Source: Chloroflexi bacterium UBA4730 (lineage in GTDB: Bacteria > Chloroflexota > Limnocylindria > P2-11E). Taken from it: DNA of 64,000 nucleotides. Position numbers and translations under genes: made by a program. The stretch covers positions 37,332-101,331 of the forward strand of contig DHJC01000016.1 of the NCBI GenBank assembly GCA_002404155.1. The letters are read 5' to 3'. Of this stretch, positions 50,883 to 59,675 are shown one piece after another (the stretch's first letter is position 1; the number at the start of each line of letters is the position of its first letter). The notes beneath the pieces were generated by a model that worked only from the letters and a program-made list of their open reading frames with translations, was not told the DNA's origin and searched no databases.

Positions 50883-52150
50883 TCACGCTCCGCCTCCTAC
50901 CGCCCGCAGCGATCGGAGCGGCGAGAAGACGAGAAATGCAGTACCGGCGAAGGACCCGACCACCGAGATCCAGATCCTCGTCCGGATGCCGAACGCCTCG
51001 GCCAGCACCGCCCCTCCCAGGGCGCCGATCGGGCCGACCCCTTCGACCAGAACGTGGAGCGTGCCGTTCACCCGGCCAAGCAGGCGCCGGGGTGTGACCT
51101 GCTGCCGCACGGTCAGCCGGTCGATGAGCGACACGGTGTGGAGGCCGTCGCCGAGGAGCTGTGGGACGAACAGGAACGCTGCGGCCACGAGCGGCGGTCC
51201 ACCGGCCAACGGCACAAGGACGCTAGCACCCCCGCGCCGACGCGAGTCCACACGATCGCCGGGCCGAAGCCGGCGCGCCGGGTGATCGGGCCGACGAGCA
51301 GGCTCGCCGCGAGCGATCCCACGCCTCCGGCGGAGATCACGACGCCGAGCAGGAACGGCGAGAGCCCGAGCTCGTCGAGGGCGTAGATCGTGTAGAGCGC
51401 GGCGAAGAAGTTCCCGAAGAGCGCGCTTGTCACCGACGCGAGCGCCATCGGCCGAAGGAGCGGATGCCGCGCGACCGCGCCGAAGCCTTCGGCAAGCTGT
51501 CGCCGTAGACCGGCGGGCCCCTCGACATGCGCGACCGACCCCTCGGGCGCGCCGATCGCGCCGATGGTGAAGGCGGAGAAGACGTACGAGACCGCGTCGA
51601 CGAGCATCGCCATCGGCGCGGTGATGAGCTGCACGAGCCCGCCGGCGATGCCCGGACCACCGATCTCGGCGATCGCGCTCGTCATCCCGATCTTCGCGTT
51701 GCCCTCGAGCAGTCGATGCGCCGGGAGCAGCGATGGGAGGTAGGTGCGGTACGCGACATCGAAGACCGAGCCGAGTGCGGCCTCGAGGAACGCGACCACG
51801 TAGAGCTGTTCGATCCGGAGCGATCCGGCGACCGCCGCGAACGGGATCGAGAGGAGCAGCGCCGCGCGGATCGCGTCGGCCGCGATCATCAGCGGCCGAC
51901 GGCGCGACCGGTCGACCAGGGCACCGGCGAACAGGCCCACGAGCAGGACGGCGATGGACGCCGAGGCGACCAGGATGCCGACTTGGAGCGCTGTCGCATG
52001 CAGCGTGATGACGGCGGCGAACGGAAGCGCCGTGCGGGTCACGACCGAGCCCAGCTCGGAGACCGTTTGGCCAGTCCAGAGCTTCATGAAATCGCCGTGC
52101 CGCCACAGGGACCGCTCGGTCACATCCACCGGGAGCGCAGCGTGCCACAC
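50883..52150 (-). pseudogene. MFS transporter with one frameshift
   Basis: The first frame, from GTG 52150, gives about 310 residues with eight or more helices (TALPFAAVITLHATALQVGI, LVASASIAVLLVGLFAGALV). It then turns random at the five-C run 51229-51233. The second frame continues ASVLVPLAGGPPLVAAAFLF to the end at 50883 (FGIRTRIWISVVGSFAGTAF). Joined, it is a normal-length MFS permease of the enterobactin-exporter type. Either a sequence error or a new null mutation. Confidence 0.8.
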
Positions 52151-52158
52151 TTGATGCG

Positions 52159-52764
52159 ATGGCGGTCAAGAAGACATACCCGGCGGACGATCCGCGGGAC
52201 CAGCACGATCCACTGGTGCAGAGCGAGTCCGAGCCGCCCTTCTCGTGGCGGGCGGTGCTCGAGATCATCCAGGCCCTGGCGCTCGCGGTCATCATCTCGG
52301 TCATCCTCAACCTGTTCGTGGTGCAGGTCACCGAGGTGCGCCAGCGCAGCATGGAGTCGACGCTGCTCCAGGCTGATCGCGTCCTCGTGAGCAAAGTCGA
52401 CTACCGGTTCGGCACGCCGGAGCGCGGGGACATCGTCGTGTTCCAGCCAACGACGGACTCCACCATCCCGTACGTGAAGCGCGTCGCGGCGGTCGCGGGT
52501 GACACGATCGATCTGAAGGACGGCGACCTGTACGTGAACGGGACGAAGACCGATTACCTCGGCGCGCACGGAGTCACCACGCCGCAGTCGCCCGCAGTGG
52601 CGTACCCGCTGAAGGTCCCGGCCGACTCGTTCTTCGCCCTCGGCGACAACCGTCAGGCCTCGAGCGACTCGCGAACATTCGGCCCGCAGCCGGACGACCG
52701 GATCATCGGCAAGGTGATCCTGCGGTTCTGGCCGTTCGACCGGCTTCGCTTCTTCGAATGGTAA
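52159..52764 (+). CDS. lepB: signal peptidase I
   Basis: A 201-aa protein. One N-terminal membrane helix (about residues 34-54), then the catalytic Ser64 in RQRSMEST and Lys107 in YVKRVAAVAGD; C-terminal GDNRQASSDSR box present. Removes signal peptides from exported proteins at the outer face of the membrane. Divergent from the MFS gene with only 8 bases between starts. Confidence 0.92.
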   Translation: MAVKKTYPADDPRDQHDPLVQSESEPPFSWRAVLEIIQALALAVIISVILNLFVVQVTEVRQRSMESTLLQADRVLVSKVDYRFGTPERGDIVVFQPTTDSTIPYVKRVAAVAGDTIDLKDGDLYVNGTKTDYLGAHGVTTPQSPAVAYPLKVPADSFFALGDNRQASSDSRTFGPQPDDRIIGKVILRFWPFDRLRFFEW

Positions 52765-52779
52765 GCAGAGCCTGCTGAT

Positions 52780-53109
52780 CTAACCGATCCGACTCCCGAG
52801 CTCGCATGCCGCGTCGGGCTCGAGCAGCGTGACCTTCTTCTCAGCGTCGATCGCTCCGAGCGTCAGTACCTCGGAGTCGAAGGTCGCGATCCGTTTCGGC
52901 GGGAGGTTCGTCACGCACACGACGAGCCGGCCATCTAACTGCTCCTTCGAATGCCAGGGTCGCACTGCGGCCGACGACCGCCGCGTGCCGAACGGGCCGA
53001 AATCGATCGTGAGCTTGTACGACGGGTTGCGCGCCGCCCGGAAGTCCTCGACGGCGACGATCCGTCCCACCCGCATCTCGATCTTCTGCAGGTCATCCAG
53101 CGTGGCCAT
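52780..53109 (-). CDS. csaA: CsaA-like tRNA-binding domain protein
   Basis: A 109-aa protein from ATG 53107-53109. OB-fold tRNA-binding pattern: IEMRVGRIVAVEDFRAARNP, KLTIDFGPFG, VVCVTNLPPKRIATFDSEVL. Length and motifs fit CsaA, a chaperone-like homodimer, or the free C-terminal domain of methionyl-tRNA synthetase. Confidence 0.85.
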   Translation of the reverse strand: MATLDDLQKIEMRVGRIVAVEDFRAARNPSYKLTIDFGPFGTRRSSAAVRPWHSKEQLDGRLVVCVTNLPPKRIATFDSEVLTLGAIDAEKKVTLLEPDAACELGSRIG

Positions 53110-53130
53110 TCCGTCCGTATCATCGGGCTG

Positions 53131-53448
53131 GTGGCCGACGTCTTCCACCGGCCGACCGGCTGGCGGATCCTCGCCGAACGACGCGTCTTCGAGATGACGT
53201 GGGACGACGCCCAGGTGTCGGAGTACGCCTGGGAGCCGTTCCGGCGCGCGTGCCCATGCGCCTACTGCGCGGGAGAGGGCGCGTATAAAGGGAATGTCTC
53301 GGCGGACACGACGTTCACGGAGAAGCAGACCGAGCTGAAGGAGGTATACGCGGTGGGGCGGTACGGGCTGACCCCGGAATGGGACGACGGCCACGACACC
53401 GGCATCTACACATTCAAGATGCTGCGTCGCGCCGCGGGACTCGAATGA
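53131..53448 (+). CDS. DUF971 protein
   Basis: About 105 aa from GTG 53131. Matches the GBBH-like DUF971 fold: FEMTWDDAQVSEYAWEPFRR, ACPCAYCAGE, then LKEVYAVGRYGLTPEWDDGH. Often next to Fe-S or molybdenum enzymes; here its stop overlaps the start of the sulfite-oxidase-like gene. Confidence 0.8.
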   Translation: MADVFHRPTGWRILAERRVFEMTWDDAQVSEYAWEPFRRACPCAYCAGEGAYKGNVSADTTFTEKQTELKEVYAVGRYGLTPEWDDGHDTGIYTFKMLRRAAGLE

Positions 53449-54056
53449 AGTTCTTCACGAAGAAGGCGGACCTGCCGGCCGAGAAGGCCGAGCGCGTCCC
53501 GCCGGGCCAGTACCTCACCGAGAAGTGGCCGGTCCTCCACTACGGACCGGTCCCGACGTTCAACCCGAGGACCTGGGACCTCCGCGTGTTCGGAAAGGTG
53601 AAGAACGAGCTCCGGTGGACGTGGGACGAGTTCCAGGCCCTGGACAAGGAAATGAACACGATCGTCACGGCGGACATGCACTGCGTGACGACCTGGTCCC
53701 GGCTCGACCAGAAGTGGGAGGGCGTCGCGTTCAGCAAGATCGTCGAGCTCGCCCAGCCGACCGAGGACGCGAAGTTCGTGATCGCGCATTCGGAGCACGG
53801 CTTCACCGCGAACACACCGCTCGAATACTGCCTGCGCGACGACTGCCTCATCGCCCTCCGCGCGAACGGCGAGCCGCTCACCGCCGAGCACGGGCAGCCC
53901 GCCCGCCTAGTGGTCCCGCGCCTCTACGCGTGGAAGAGCGCGAAGTGGCTACGCGGCATCGAGTTCTCGGCCACCGACAAGCCGGGCTTCTGGGAGCGCA
54001 ACGGCTATCACAACACCGGCGACCCCTGGAAAGAGGAACGGTACTGGGGTGACTAG
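53445..54056 (+). CDS. molybdopterin-dependent (sulfite oxidase/MsrP-like) protein
   Basis: A 203-aa protein from ATG 53445 (ATGA overlap with DUF971). The single oxidoreductase molybdopterin domain holds MHCVTTWSRLDQKWEGV with the Mo-ligand Cys, PLEYCLRDDCLIAL, and LVVPRLYAWKSAKWLRGIEF. No signal peptide or heme domain, so it acts in the cytosol. Substrate is unknown; it is shorter than classical sulfite oxidases. Confidence 0.85.
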   Translation: MKFFTKKADLPAEKAERVPPGQYLTEKWPVLHYGPVPTFNPRTWDLRVFGKVKNELRWTWDEFQALDKEMNTIVTADMHCVTTWSRLDQKWEGVAFSKIVELAQPTEDAKFVIAHSEHGFTANTPLEYCLRDDCLIALRANGEPLTAEHGQPARLVVPRLYAWKSAKWLRGIEFSATDKPGFWERNGYHNTGDPWKEERYWGD

Positions 54057-54076
54057 CCGCCGCTAGGGTCCGAGCC

Positions 54077-54769
54077 TTACCAGGCCGTGCCCGGCTCCGG
54101 AGCCTCGGTCGAGTCGTAGTGCGCCTGGATGAACCTCTGCATCGACGAAATGTCGACCGTCTGCAGGTCGAGGTGGTAACGCCACGCGGTGATCACGATC
54201 TTCGCGCGGGTGAGATCGGGGTACGGCTCGTCGAGCACCTTCTTGTACGTCCCGGCCGTCGATGACTGGACGAAGTCGTTCAGCCTGGTCACCTCGTCGG
54301 CCGAGAGGTTGTTGTACACGATGACGATGCCACCGTGCTCGAGGTTGTGCACCGTCGCCTCGAACGGGATGTGCTGGGTGTAGACGCCGGCCTTCACCGG
54401 TGCCGCGGGCGACGGCCAGTGGCTTCCCGATGTCGGCGGCAGATCCGCGTACTGGACGGGCGTCCCCGCGGTCACATGCGCGTTGGAGTAGTCGTTGTCG
54501 TGCGTGCCGCGCGCCGGATCGTCCGCCGCCACCGGGCTCGGCGTCGGTAGCGGAGAGGCGGCCGGCACCGCCGCGCCGAGGCTCAGGACCCCGGCCTGCC
54601 GCAGGCCCAGGATCGCGACGATCAACACCAGGACGATGCCCGCGCCGATGAGGATGCCGCGGCCGCCGCCACCGCTCCCGCGGGACGGATGGCCACCGCG
54701 CTTCTCGCGCTGCTTGCGGCGCAGCTCTCGCTCGCGCCGCTCACGGCGCGTGGTCACGGTCATCACCAT
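54077..54769 (-). CDS. DUF3105 membrane protein
   Basis: About 230 aa from ATG 54769. Basic cytosolic N-terminus, one membrane helix (GILIGAGIVLVLIVAILGL), then the DUF3105 set: VQYADLPPTSGSHWPSPA, AGVYTQHIPFEATVHNLEHG, GIVIVYNNL. Known from actinobacteria and Chloroflexota; function unknown. Confidence 0.85.
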   Translation of the reverse strand: MVMTVTTRRERRERELRRKQREKRGGHPSRGSGGGGRGILIGAGIVLVLIVAILGLRQAGVLSLGAAVPAASPLPTPSPVAADDPARGTHDNDYSNAHVTAGTPVQYADLPPTSGSHWPSPAAPVKAGVYTQHIPFEATVHNLEHGGIVIVYNNLSADEVTRLNDFVQSSTAGTYKKVLDEPYPDLTRAKIVITAWRYHLDLQTVDISSMQRFIQAHYDSTEAPEPGTAW

Positions 54770-54798
54770 CGAGTTTACGGTCTCTAGACTCGGAGAAC

Positions 54799-56235
54799 AT
54801 GAGCGTGCGGGTGCGATTCGCACCATCTCCCACCGGATCGCTGCACATCGGGAGCGTGCGGACGACGCTCTACAACTACTTCATGGCCCGCCAGGGCGAA
54901 GGCGGGAAGCTCATCCTTCGCATCGAGGACACCGACCAGGACCGTCTGGTGCCTGGTGCGATCGACAGCATCTACGACGGGCTCCACTGGATGGGCATCC
55001 GATGGGACGAAGGTCCGCGCGAAGGCGGGGGCTACGGCCCGTACGTCCAGTCGGAACGGCTTCCGATCTATCAGGAGCACGCCGCTCGCCTCGTCACGGA
55101 CGGCGCGGCGTATTTCTGCTTCTGCACGAAGGAGCGGCTCGAGCAGATGCGGGCCGGCCAGCGGGCCCGCGGCGAGATCACGCGCTATGACCGGCATTGC
55201 CGCAACATCCCGGCCGCCGAGGCGGCGGCGCGCGCGAAGAGCGAGGCGCACGTCATCCGGCTCACGGTGCCGGAGGACGGGACCATCGCGATCGACGACC
55301 TCGTGTACGGCCACGTCGAGTGGCCGCTCAGGTCCATCGAGGACCAGGTGCTGCTGAAGTCCGACGGCTTCCCCACCTACCAGCTCGCGGTCGTGATCGA
55401 CGACCACCTGATGGAGATCAGTCACGTGTTCCGCGGCGAGGACTGGCTCCCGTCGACCCCGAAGCATCTCCTGGTGTACCGCGCGTTCGGCTGGGACGTG
55501 CCTCCGCACGCGCACCTGCCGAACGTGCTCGGACCCGATGGCAAGAAGCTCGCGAAGCGTCATGGCGCGACGAAGGTCGAGGAGTTCCGCACGGAGGGCT
55601 ACCTGCCCGAGGCGATGACGAACTACCTCGCCCTCATCGGCTGGTCGCCGGGGACCGAGGAGGAGATCTTCAGCCTCGACGAGCTCGTCCAGCGCTGGCG
55701 GATCGACCAGGTGCAAAGGGCCGGAGGCAAGTGGGACCGCGACCGTCTCAACTACTTCAACGGCGTCTGGATCCGGCGGCTCTCGGACGACGAGCTCCTG
55801 CGGCGCCTCGATCCGTTCCTCCCGGCCGAGTGGGACCGCGCCCTCGTCCAGCAGGTCGTGCCGTTGATCAAGGAGCGAATGAGGACGCTCGCTGAGGCGA
55901 AAGACCTCGTCGCCTTCTTGTTCGCCGACACGCTCGACCACGACCGATCCATCCTCGTGCCGAAGAAGAAGGAGGCGCACGAGACCGTCACGGCGCTCAG
56001 CCGGTCGACGGTCGCGCTCCGCTTCCTCGAGCCGTTCTCCGCCGAGCGGATCGAGCAGGCCATCGGCGCGGTCGCGGCGGACGCGGGCTGGTCGGTCCGA
56101 GACCTCACGATCGCGATCCGGGCCGCGGTCACCGGGCGGAAGATCGGGCCGCCGCTCTACGCGTCCATCGCGCTGCTGGGCAAGGACCGCGCGCTCGAGC
56201 GGCTTGAGGCCGCGCAGGAGCTGCTCGCCGCGTAG
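54799..56235 (+). CDS. gltX: glutamyl-tRNA synthetase
   Basis: A 478-aa protein from ATG 54799. Class I signature RFAPSPTGSLHIGSVRTTLY (HIGH at 16-19) and KKLAKRHGA (KMSKS-like, near residue 250). A Cys-rich insert is seen around residue 105 (YFCFCTKERL). Charges tRNA-Glu (and possibly tRNA-Gln). Standard length. Confidence 0.95.
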   Translation: MSVRVRFAPSPTGSLHIGSVRTTLYNYFMARQGEGGKLILRIEDTDQDRLVPGAIDSIYDGLHWMGIRWDEGPREGGGYGPYVQSERLPIYQEHAARLVTDGAAYFCFCTKERLEQMRAGQRARGEITRYDRHCRNIPAAEAAARAKSEAHVIRLTVPEDGTIAIDDLVYGHVEWPLRSIEDQVLLKSDGFPTYQLAVVIDDHLMEISHVFRGEDWLPSTPKHLLVYRAFGWDVPPHAHLPNVLGPDGKKLAKRHGATKVEEFRTEGYLPEAMTNYLALIGWSPGTEEEIFSLDELVQRWRIDQVQRAGGKWDRDRLNYFNGVWIRRLSDDELLRRLDPFLPAEWDRALVQQVVPLIKERMRTLAEAKDLVAFLFADTLDHDRSILVPKKKEAHETVTALSRSTVALRFLEPFSAERIEQAIGAVAADAGWSVRDLTIAIRAAVTGRKIGPPLYASIALLGKDRALERLEAAQELLAA

Positions 56236-56288
56236 AACGGCGCCGCCCGCCTGAGCCCAGAAGCTGGACGCGGGTGCTCGGGATGGAG

Positions 56289-57077
56289 CTAGCGGTTCCG
56301 CTCGGACCGCACGAAGAAGAACGTGCCAACGACGAGGCAGATGACGAACGCCGGGGCGATGATCGCGAAGTTCGTCGCCGGATCCTCGAGCACGACGTGC
56401 TGGTAGTCGGGCGATCCCGCGTAGAACACGCCGCGGACGAAGTCGACGGCGTACCGCAGCGGAGCGATGCGCGACGCGATCTCGAGGTACCAGGGCAGCA
56501 CCTGGATCGGGGCGAATACGCCCGCGAGGAAGAATTGCGGCAGGAAGATGAACGGGAAGACCTGGTTCGCCGCGCGCTGATTGTTCAGGAAGGCGAGCAC
56601 CAGTACCCCGAACGCGCCGCCGAAGAAGGCGACGACGAGGCCGGTCCCGATGAGCGCGGCGAGCTGGCCGGGCGAGATCGGGATCCCGATGACCAGGCCG
56701 AAGGCGATGATCGCAAGGGCCTGCGGGAGCGCGACGAGCGTCTCGCCCAGAATGCGGCCGGCGATGATCGTGTACCGCGACACCGGCGCGATGAACAGCT
56801 CCTGGCTGAAGTCGTTCTCCCGATCGATGACGAGCGAGATCATCCCCATCGCCGTGCTTTGGAAGAGGGTCTGCGCGTACACGCCGGTGAACGTGAGCGT
56901 GAGGAAGTCGAAGCCGGGGGCGCGGCCGAAGTTGGCCGAGAGCGTCCCGCCCAGGGCACCGATGAAGATGAACGGGAAGATGATCGTCGTGATGAGGCGC
57001 GCGCGGTCACGCAGCAGCTTCGTGAGGTCGCGCTGCGCGAGCGCGGCGATCGAGTGGAGCTCGCCGGCGGCGATCAC
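56289..57077 (-). CDS. ABC-2 type transporter permease
   Basis: A 262-aa protein with six membrane segments (for example LITTIIFPFIFIGALGGTL, VFPFIFLPQFFLAGVFAPI, then IIAPAFVICLVVGTFFFV) and the ABC-2 motif region. The ATG overlaps the ATPase gene stop by four bases. Forms a DrrAB-type exporter with it. Confidence 0.88.
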   Translation of the reverse strand: MIAAGELHSIAALAQRDLTKLLRDRARLITTIIFPFIFIGALGGTLSANFGRAPGFDFLTLTFTGVYAQTLFQSTAMGMISLVIDRENDFSQELFIAPVSRYTIIAGRILGETLVALPQALAIIAFGLVIGIPISPGQLAALIGTGLVVAFFGGAFGVLVLAFLNNQRAANQVFPFIFLPQFFLAGVFAPIQVLPWYLEIASRIAPLRYAVDFVRGVFYAGSPDYQHVVLEDPATNFAIIAPAFVICLVVGTFFFVRSERNR

Positions 57078-58048
57078 GAGTGCGCCAGCACCTTGATGTA
57101 GGCGTCCTCGAGCGACGGCGCGACCGTCCGCACCGTCGTGAGCGGCGTATCGATCGATCTGAGGATCGCGTGCGCGCCCACGCCGTCGAGCGGGATCTCG
57201 AACAGCGGCGTCTCCCGGTGAGCGATGCCACGCCCGGCGAGCTCGAGCCGCAACGCATCGCGGTCCGCCGCGTCGACGACCAGGTATTCGTGCGTGAGGT
57301 CCCGCTTCACGCCGGCGGGCGTGCCCTCGGCCACGATCTTCCCCTTGTCGAGGATGCAGATGCGATCGGCATCCTCGGCCTCGTCCAAGTAGTGGGTCGT
57401 CAGGAAGACGGTCGCCCGGGTCTCGGCGCGGACCTCGCGCAGGTAGTCCCAGAGCGCCCGGCGGCTTGGGGCGTCGAGCCCCGCGGTCGGCTCGTCGAGG
57501 AAGAGGACCCGCGGCCGGTGCATGAGGCTGCGGACGATCTCGAGCTTTCGTTTCATCCCGCCGGAGAACGTCTTCATCGGCTTGAACATCTCGCGCTCGA
57601 TCCCGAGGATCGCCGACAGCTCGCGGACGCGGTCGCGATAGGCCACCGGCATGAGCGGGAAGAACGGCCGGTACGGGAACAGCCCGTACAGGATCGCGTG
57701 CAGCCGGACGTTCTCCTCCGCGGTGAGGTTCAGATCGAGACTCGGTTTCTGAAAGATGATCCCGACGGCGCGACGCACGCCGCTGGGGTCCCGCGCGAGA
57801 TCGTGACCGCCGATGAGCGCGACGCCGGACGTTGGCACGAGCGTCGTCGTAAGGATCGAGATCGTCGTGGTCTTGCCCGCGCCGTTGGGCCCGAGCAGCG
57901 CGAACAGCTCCCCCTCCCGGACGCTGAAGCTGATGCCGTCGACCGCGTTGAGCTCCGCGCCCTTGTAGCGTTTCACGAGGTCCGTCACGACGATCGTGTT
58001 CGAGCCGAGCGGCAGGTCAACGGCGAGCGGCGTCTTCGTGGCGAGCAT
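57074..58048 (-). CDS. ABC transporter ATPase, DrrA/CcmA type
   Basis: A 324-aa protein. Walker A LLGPNGAGKTTT (53-61), signature TFSGGMKRKLE (near 165), Walker B VLFLDEPTAGLD (near 190), H-loop TTHYLDEAE. The C-terminal extension is as in daunorubicin-resistance-type ATPases. Starts next to the hisA stop (one-base overlap). Substrate unknown. Confidence 0.92.
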   Translation of the reverse strand: MLATKTPLAVDLPLGSNTIVVTDLVKRYKGAELNAVDGISFSVREGELFALLGPNGAGKTTTISILTTTLVPTSGVALIGGHDLARDPSGVRRAVGIIFQKPSLDLNLTAEENVRLHAILYGLFPYRPFFPLMPVAYRDRVRELSAILGIEREMFKPMKTFSGGMKRKLEIVRSLMHRPRVLFLDEPTAGLDAPSRRALWDYLREVRAETRATVFLTTHYLDEAEDADRICILDKGKIVAEGTPAGVKRDLTHEYLVVDAADRDALRLELAGRGIAHRETPLFEIPLDGVGAHAILRSIDTPLTTVRTVAPSLEDAYIKVLAHS

Positions 58049-58776
58049 CAGGCCGCCCGCGCGACGGCAAGGGCCTGCGAGAGCGTGAACCGGCCCATGT
58101 AGATCGCCCGGCCGATGATCACCCCGCGCAGCCCGCGATGCTTCAACCGACCGAGGGCCGCGACATCATCGACCGAGCCCACGCCACCCGAATAGATGAG
58201 GTCCCCGCCGAAGGCGCGCGCGACCGTCTCGGTGGACGCGAGATCAACGCCCTGGAGCGTGCCGTCGACGGACACGTTCGTGTAGATGAGGGTCGGCACA
58301 CCCTGCAATGCGAGGTCCCGGGCGAGGTCCGCGGCCCGAACGTTCGTCGTTTCGGTCCAGCCCCGCGCGGCGACCATGCCGTTGCGCGCGTCGACCGCGA
58401 CGGCCATCCCGTCGGCGTGGCGGTCGACGAGCCGGCCGATGAGCTCCTTGTCGCGGATCGCCGCCGTGCCCACCACGATGCGCGTGACGCCGGCCTCGGC
58501 GAACGCCTCGGCGGTGTCGAAGTCGCGAATACCGCCCCCGGCCTGCAGCTTGACGGTGAAGCGATTGGCGATGGCCCGGATGTGGTGGAGGTTCGCCGGC
58601 GTGCCCGTGCGCGCGCCGTCGAGATCGACGACGTGCAGCCACTCGGCGCCTTCCGCGACGAGCCGCTTCGCCGCCTCGAGCGGGGAGGCCGCGACCTCCT
58701 CCACCGTGGCGAAGTCGCCGCGCGCCATGCGCACGACGCGCCCGTCGAGGATGTCGATCGCGGGATAGACGATCAC
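58048..58776 (-). CDS. hisA: HisA isomerase, histidine biosynthesis
   Basis: A 242-aa (beta/alpha)8 barrel. Catalytic Asp8 (YPAIDILDG) and Asp129 (AVAVDARNG), with phosphate-binding GGIRD and SGGVGS loops. Converts ProFAR to PRFAR. Its genome neighbours here are not other his genes except hisC 0.9 kb away. Confidence 0.93.
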   Translation of the reverse strand: MIVYPAIDILDGRVVRMARGDFATVEEVAASPLEAAKRLVAEGAEWLHVVDLDGARTGTPANLHHIRAIANRFTVKLQAGGGIRDFDTAEAFAEAGVTRIVVGTAAIRDKELIGRLVDRHADGMAVAVDARNGMVAARGWTETTNVRAADLARDLALQGVPTLIYTNVSVDGTLQGVDLASTETVARAFGGDLIYSGGVGSVDDVAALGRLKHRGLRGVIIGRAIYMGRFTLSQALAVARAA

Positions 58777-58780
58777 GCGC

Positions 58781-59650
58781 TCATGGTACGGACGGGAGCG
58801 CCGCGATCAGGCGGTCGATGCTGCCACTGAGGCGGTACCGCTCACCGAGGGCTCGCGCCCGCGCGACGTTCTTCGGTGCGGTCGGGATGACGCCGTCGCC
58901 ACCGCGCACGGGGGTGTCGGCCACCGGCGCGACCACGCGCCGCGCCGCGTCGAGGTACTCCGTGGATCGCTTCAGCTTCTGGCGGATCGCGGGATCGAGA
59001 TCGGGCGCGGCGATCGCGGCGTCGAGCGAGCCGTAGCGCCGCAGGATGTCGCTCGCGGTCTTCTCCCCGATGCCGGCCACGCCGGGAAGGCCGTCCGACG
59101 GGTCCCCGCGCATGAGCGCGTAGTCGAGGTACCGGTCGCCGGGGATGCCGTACTTCTTCGCGATCCAGCCCTCGTCGACCTCGGCGAGCTCGCTCACCCC
59201 GCGCAGGGTGTACAGGACCTTCACCCGCGGGTCGCGCACGATCGCGAAGAGGTCGCGATCGCCCGTCACCACCTCGACGCGCTCGTCCGTCCGTGCGGCC
59301 AGCGTGGCGATGACGTCCTCGGCCTCGAACCCATCGGCCTCGGCGTAGGACAGGCCGATGGCATCGAAGATCTCGAGGATGATCGGAAACTGCAGACCGA
59401 CCTCGTCGGGCTCGTCGTCCGGTCCGGCGACGCGGTGGGTCTTGTACGTCGGTAGGGCCTCGACGCGGAACGCCGGCCGCCAATCGTTGTCGAGCGCCGC
59501 GTAGAACCGACCGGGCTTGCGATCCGCAAGGAGCCGGCTCACGAAGTTGAGGAACCCCATGGCCGCGTGCACCTTCGTGCCGTCGGCGGCTTTGAGCTCC
59601 GGGACCCCGTGGTACGCGCGATAGAGCAGGCTCGCCGCGTCCAGAAGCAA
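58781..59650 (-). CDS. 5'-3' exonuclease (PolA N-domain type)
   Basis: About 289 aa. No ATG or GTG is near; TTG 59650 gives LLLDAASLLYRAYHGVPELK, the usual start of this family. Acidic metal residues: DNDWRP, ADGFEAEDVIATLA, VTGDRDLFAI; then the helix-hairpin-helix GLPGVAGIGEKTA. No polymerase domain follows, so it is a stand-alone exonuclease for primer or flap removal. Confidence 0.88.
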   Translation of the reverse strand: MLLDAASLLYRAYHGVPELKAADGTKVHAAMGFLNFVSRLLADRKPGRFYAALDNDWRPAFRVEALPTYKTHRVAGPDDEPDEVGLQFPIILEIFDAIGLSYAEADGFEAEDVIATLAARTDERVEVVTGDRDLFAIVRDPRVKVLYTLRGVSELAEVDEGWIAKKYGIPGDRYLDYALMRGDPSDGLPGVAGIGEKTASDILRRYGSLDAAIAAPDLDPAIRQKLKRSTEYLDAARRVVAPVADTPVRGGDGVIPTAPKNVARARALGERYRLSGSIDRLIAALPSVP

Positions 59651-59675
59651 AAGCGGCTTGGGGTCAGCGACCGCG

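Noticed and set aside
52951..53130. In-frame extension of the DUF971 gene upstream to 52951
   Set aside because: The added residues are antisense to the CsaA-like gene and low complexity. DUF971 proteins begin close to the PTGW region, which fits GTG 53131.
56274..58102. Long plus-strand frames opposite the ABC transporter genes
   Set aside because: Asp/Glu/Arg-rich products without motifs, fully antisense to genes with intact Walker motifs and membrane helices.
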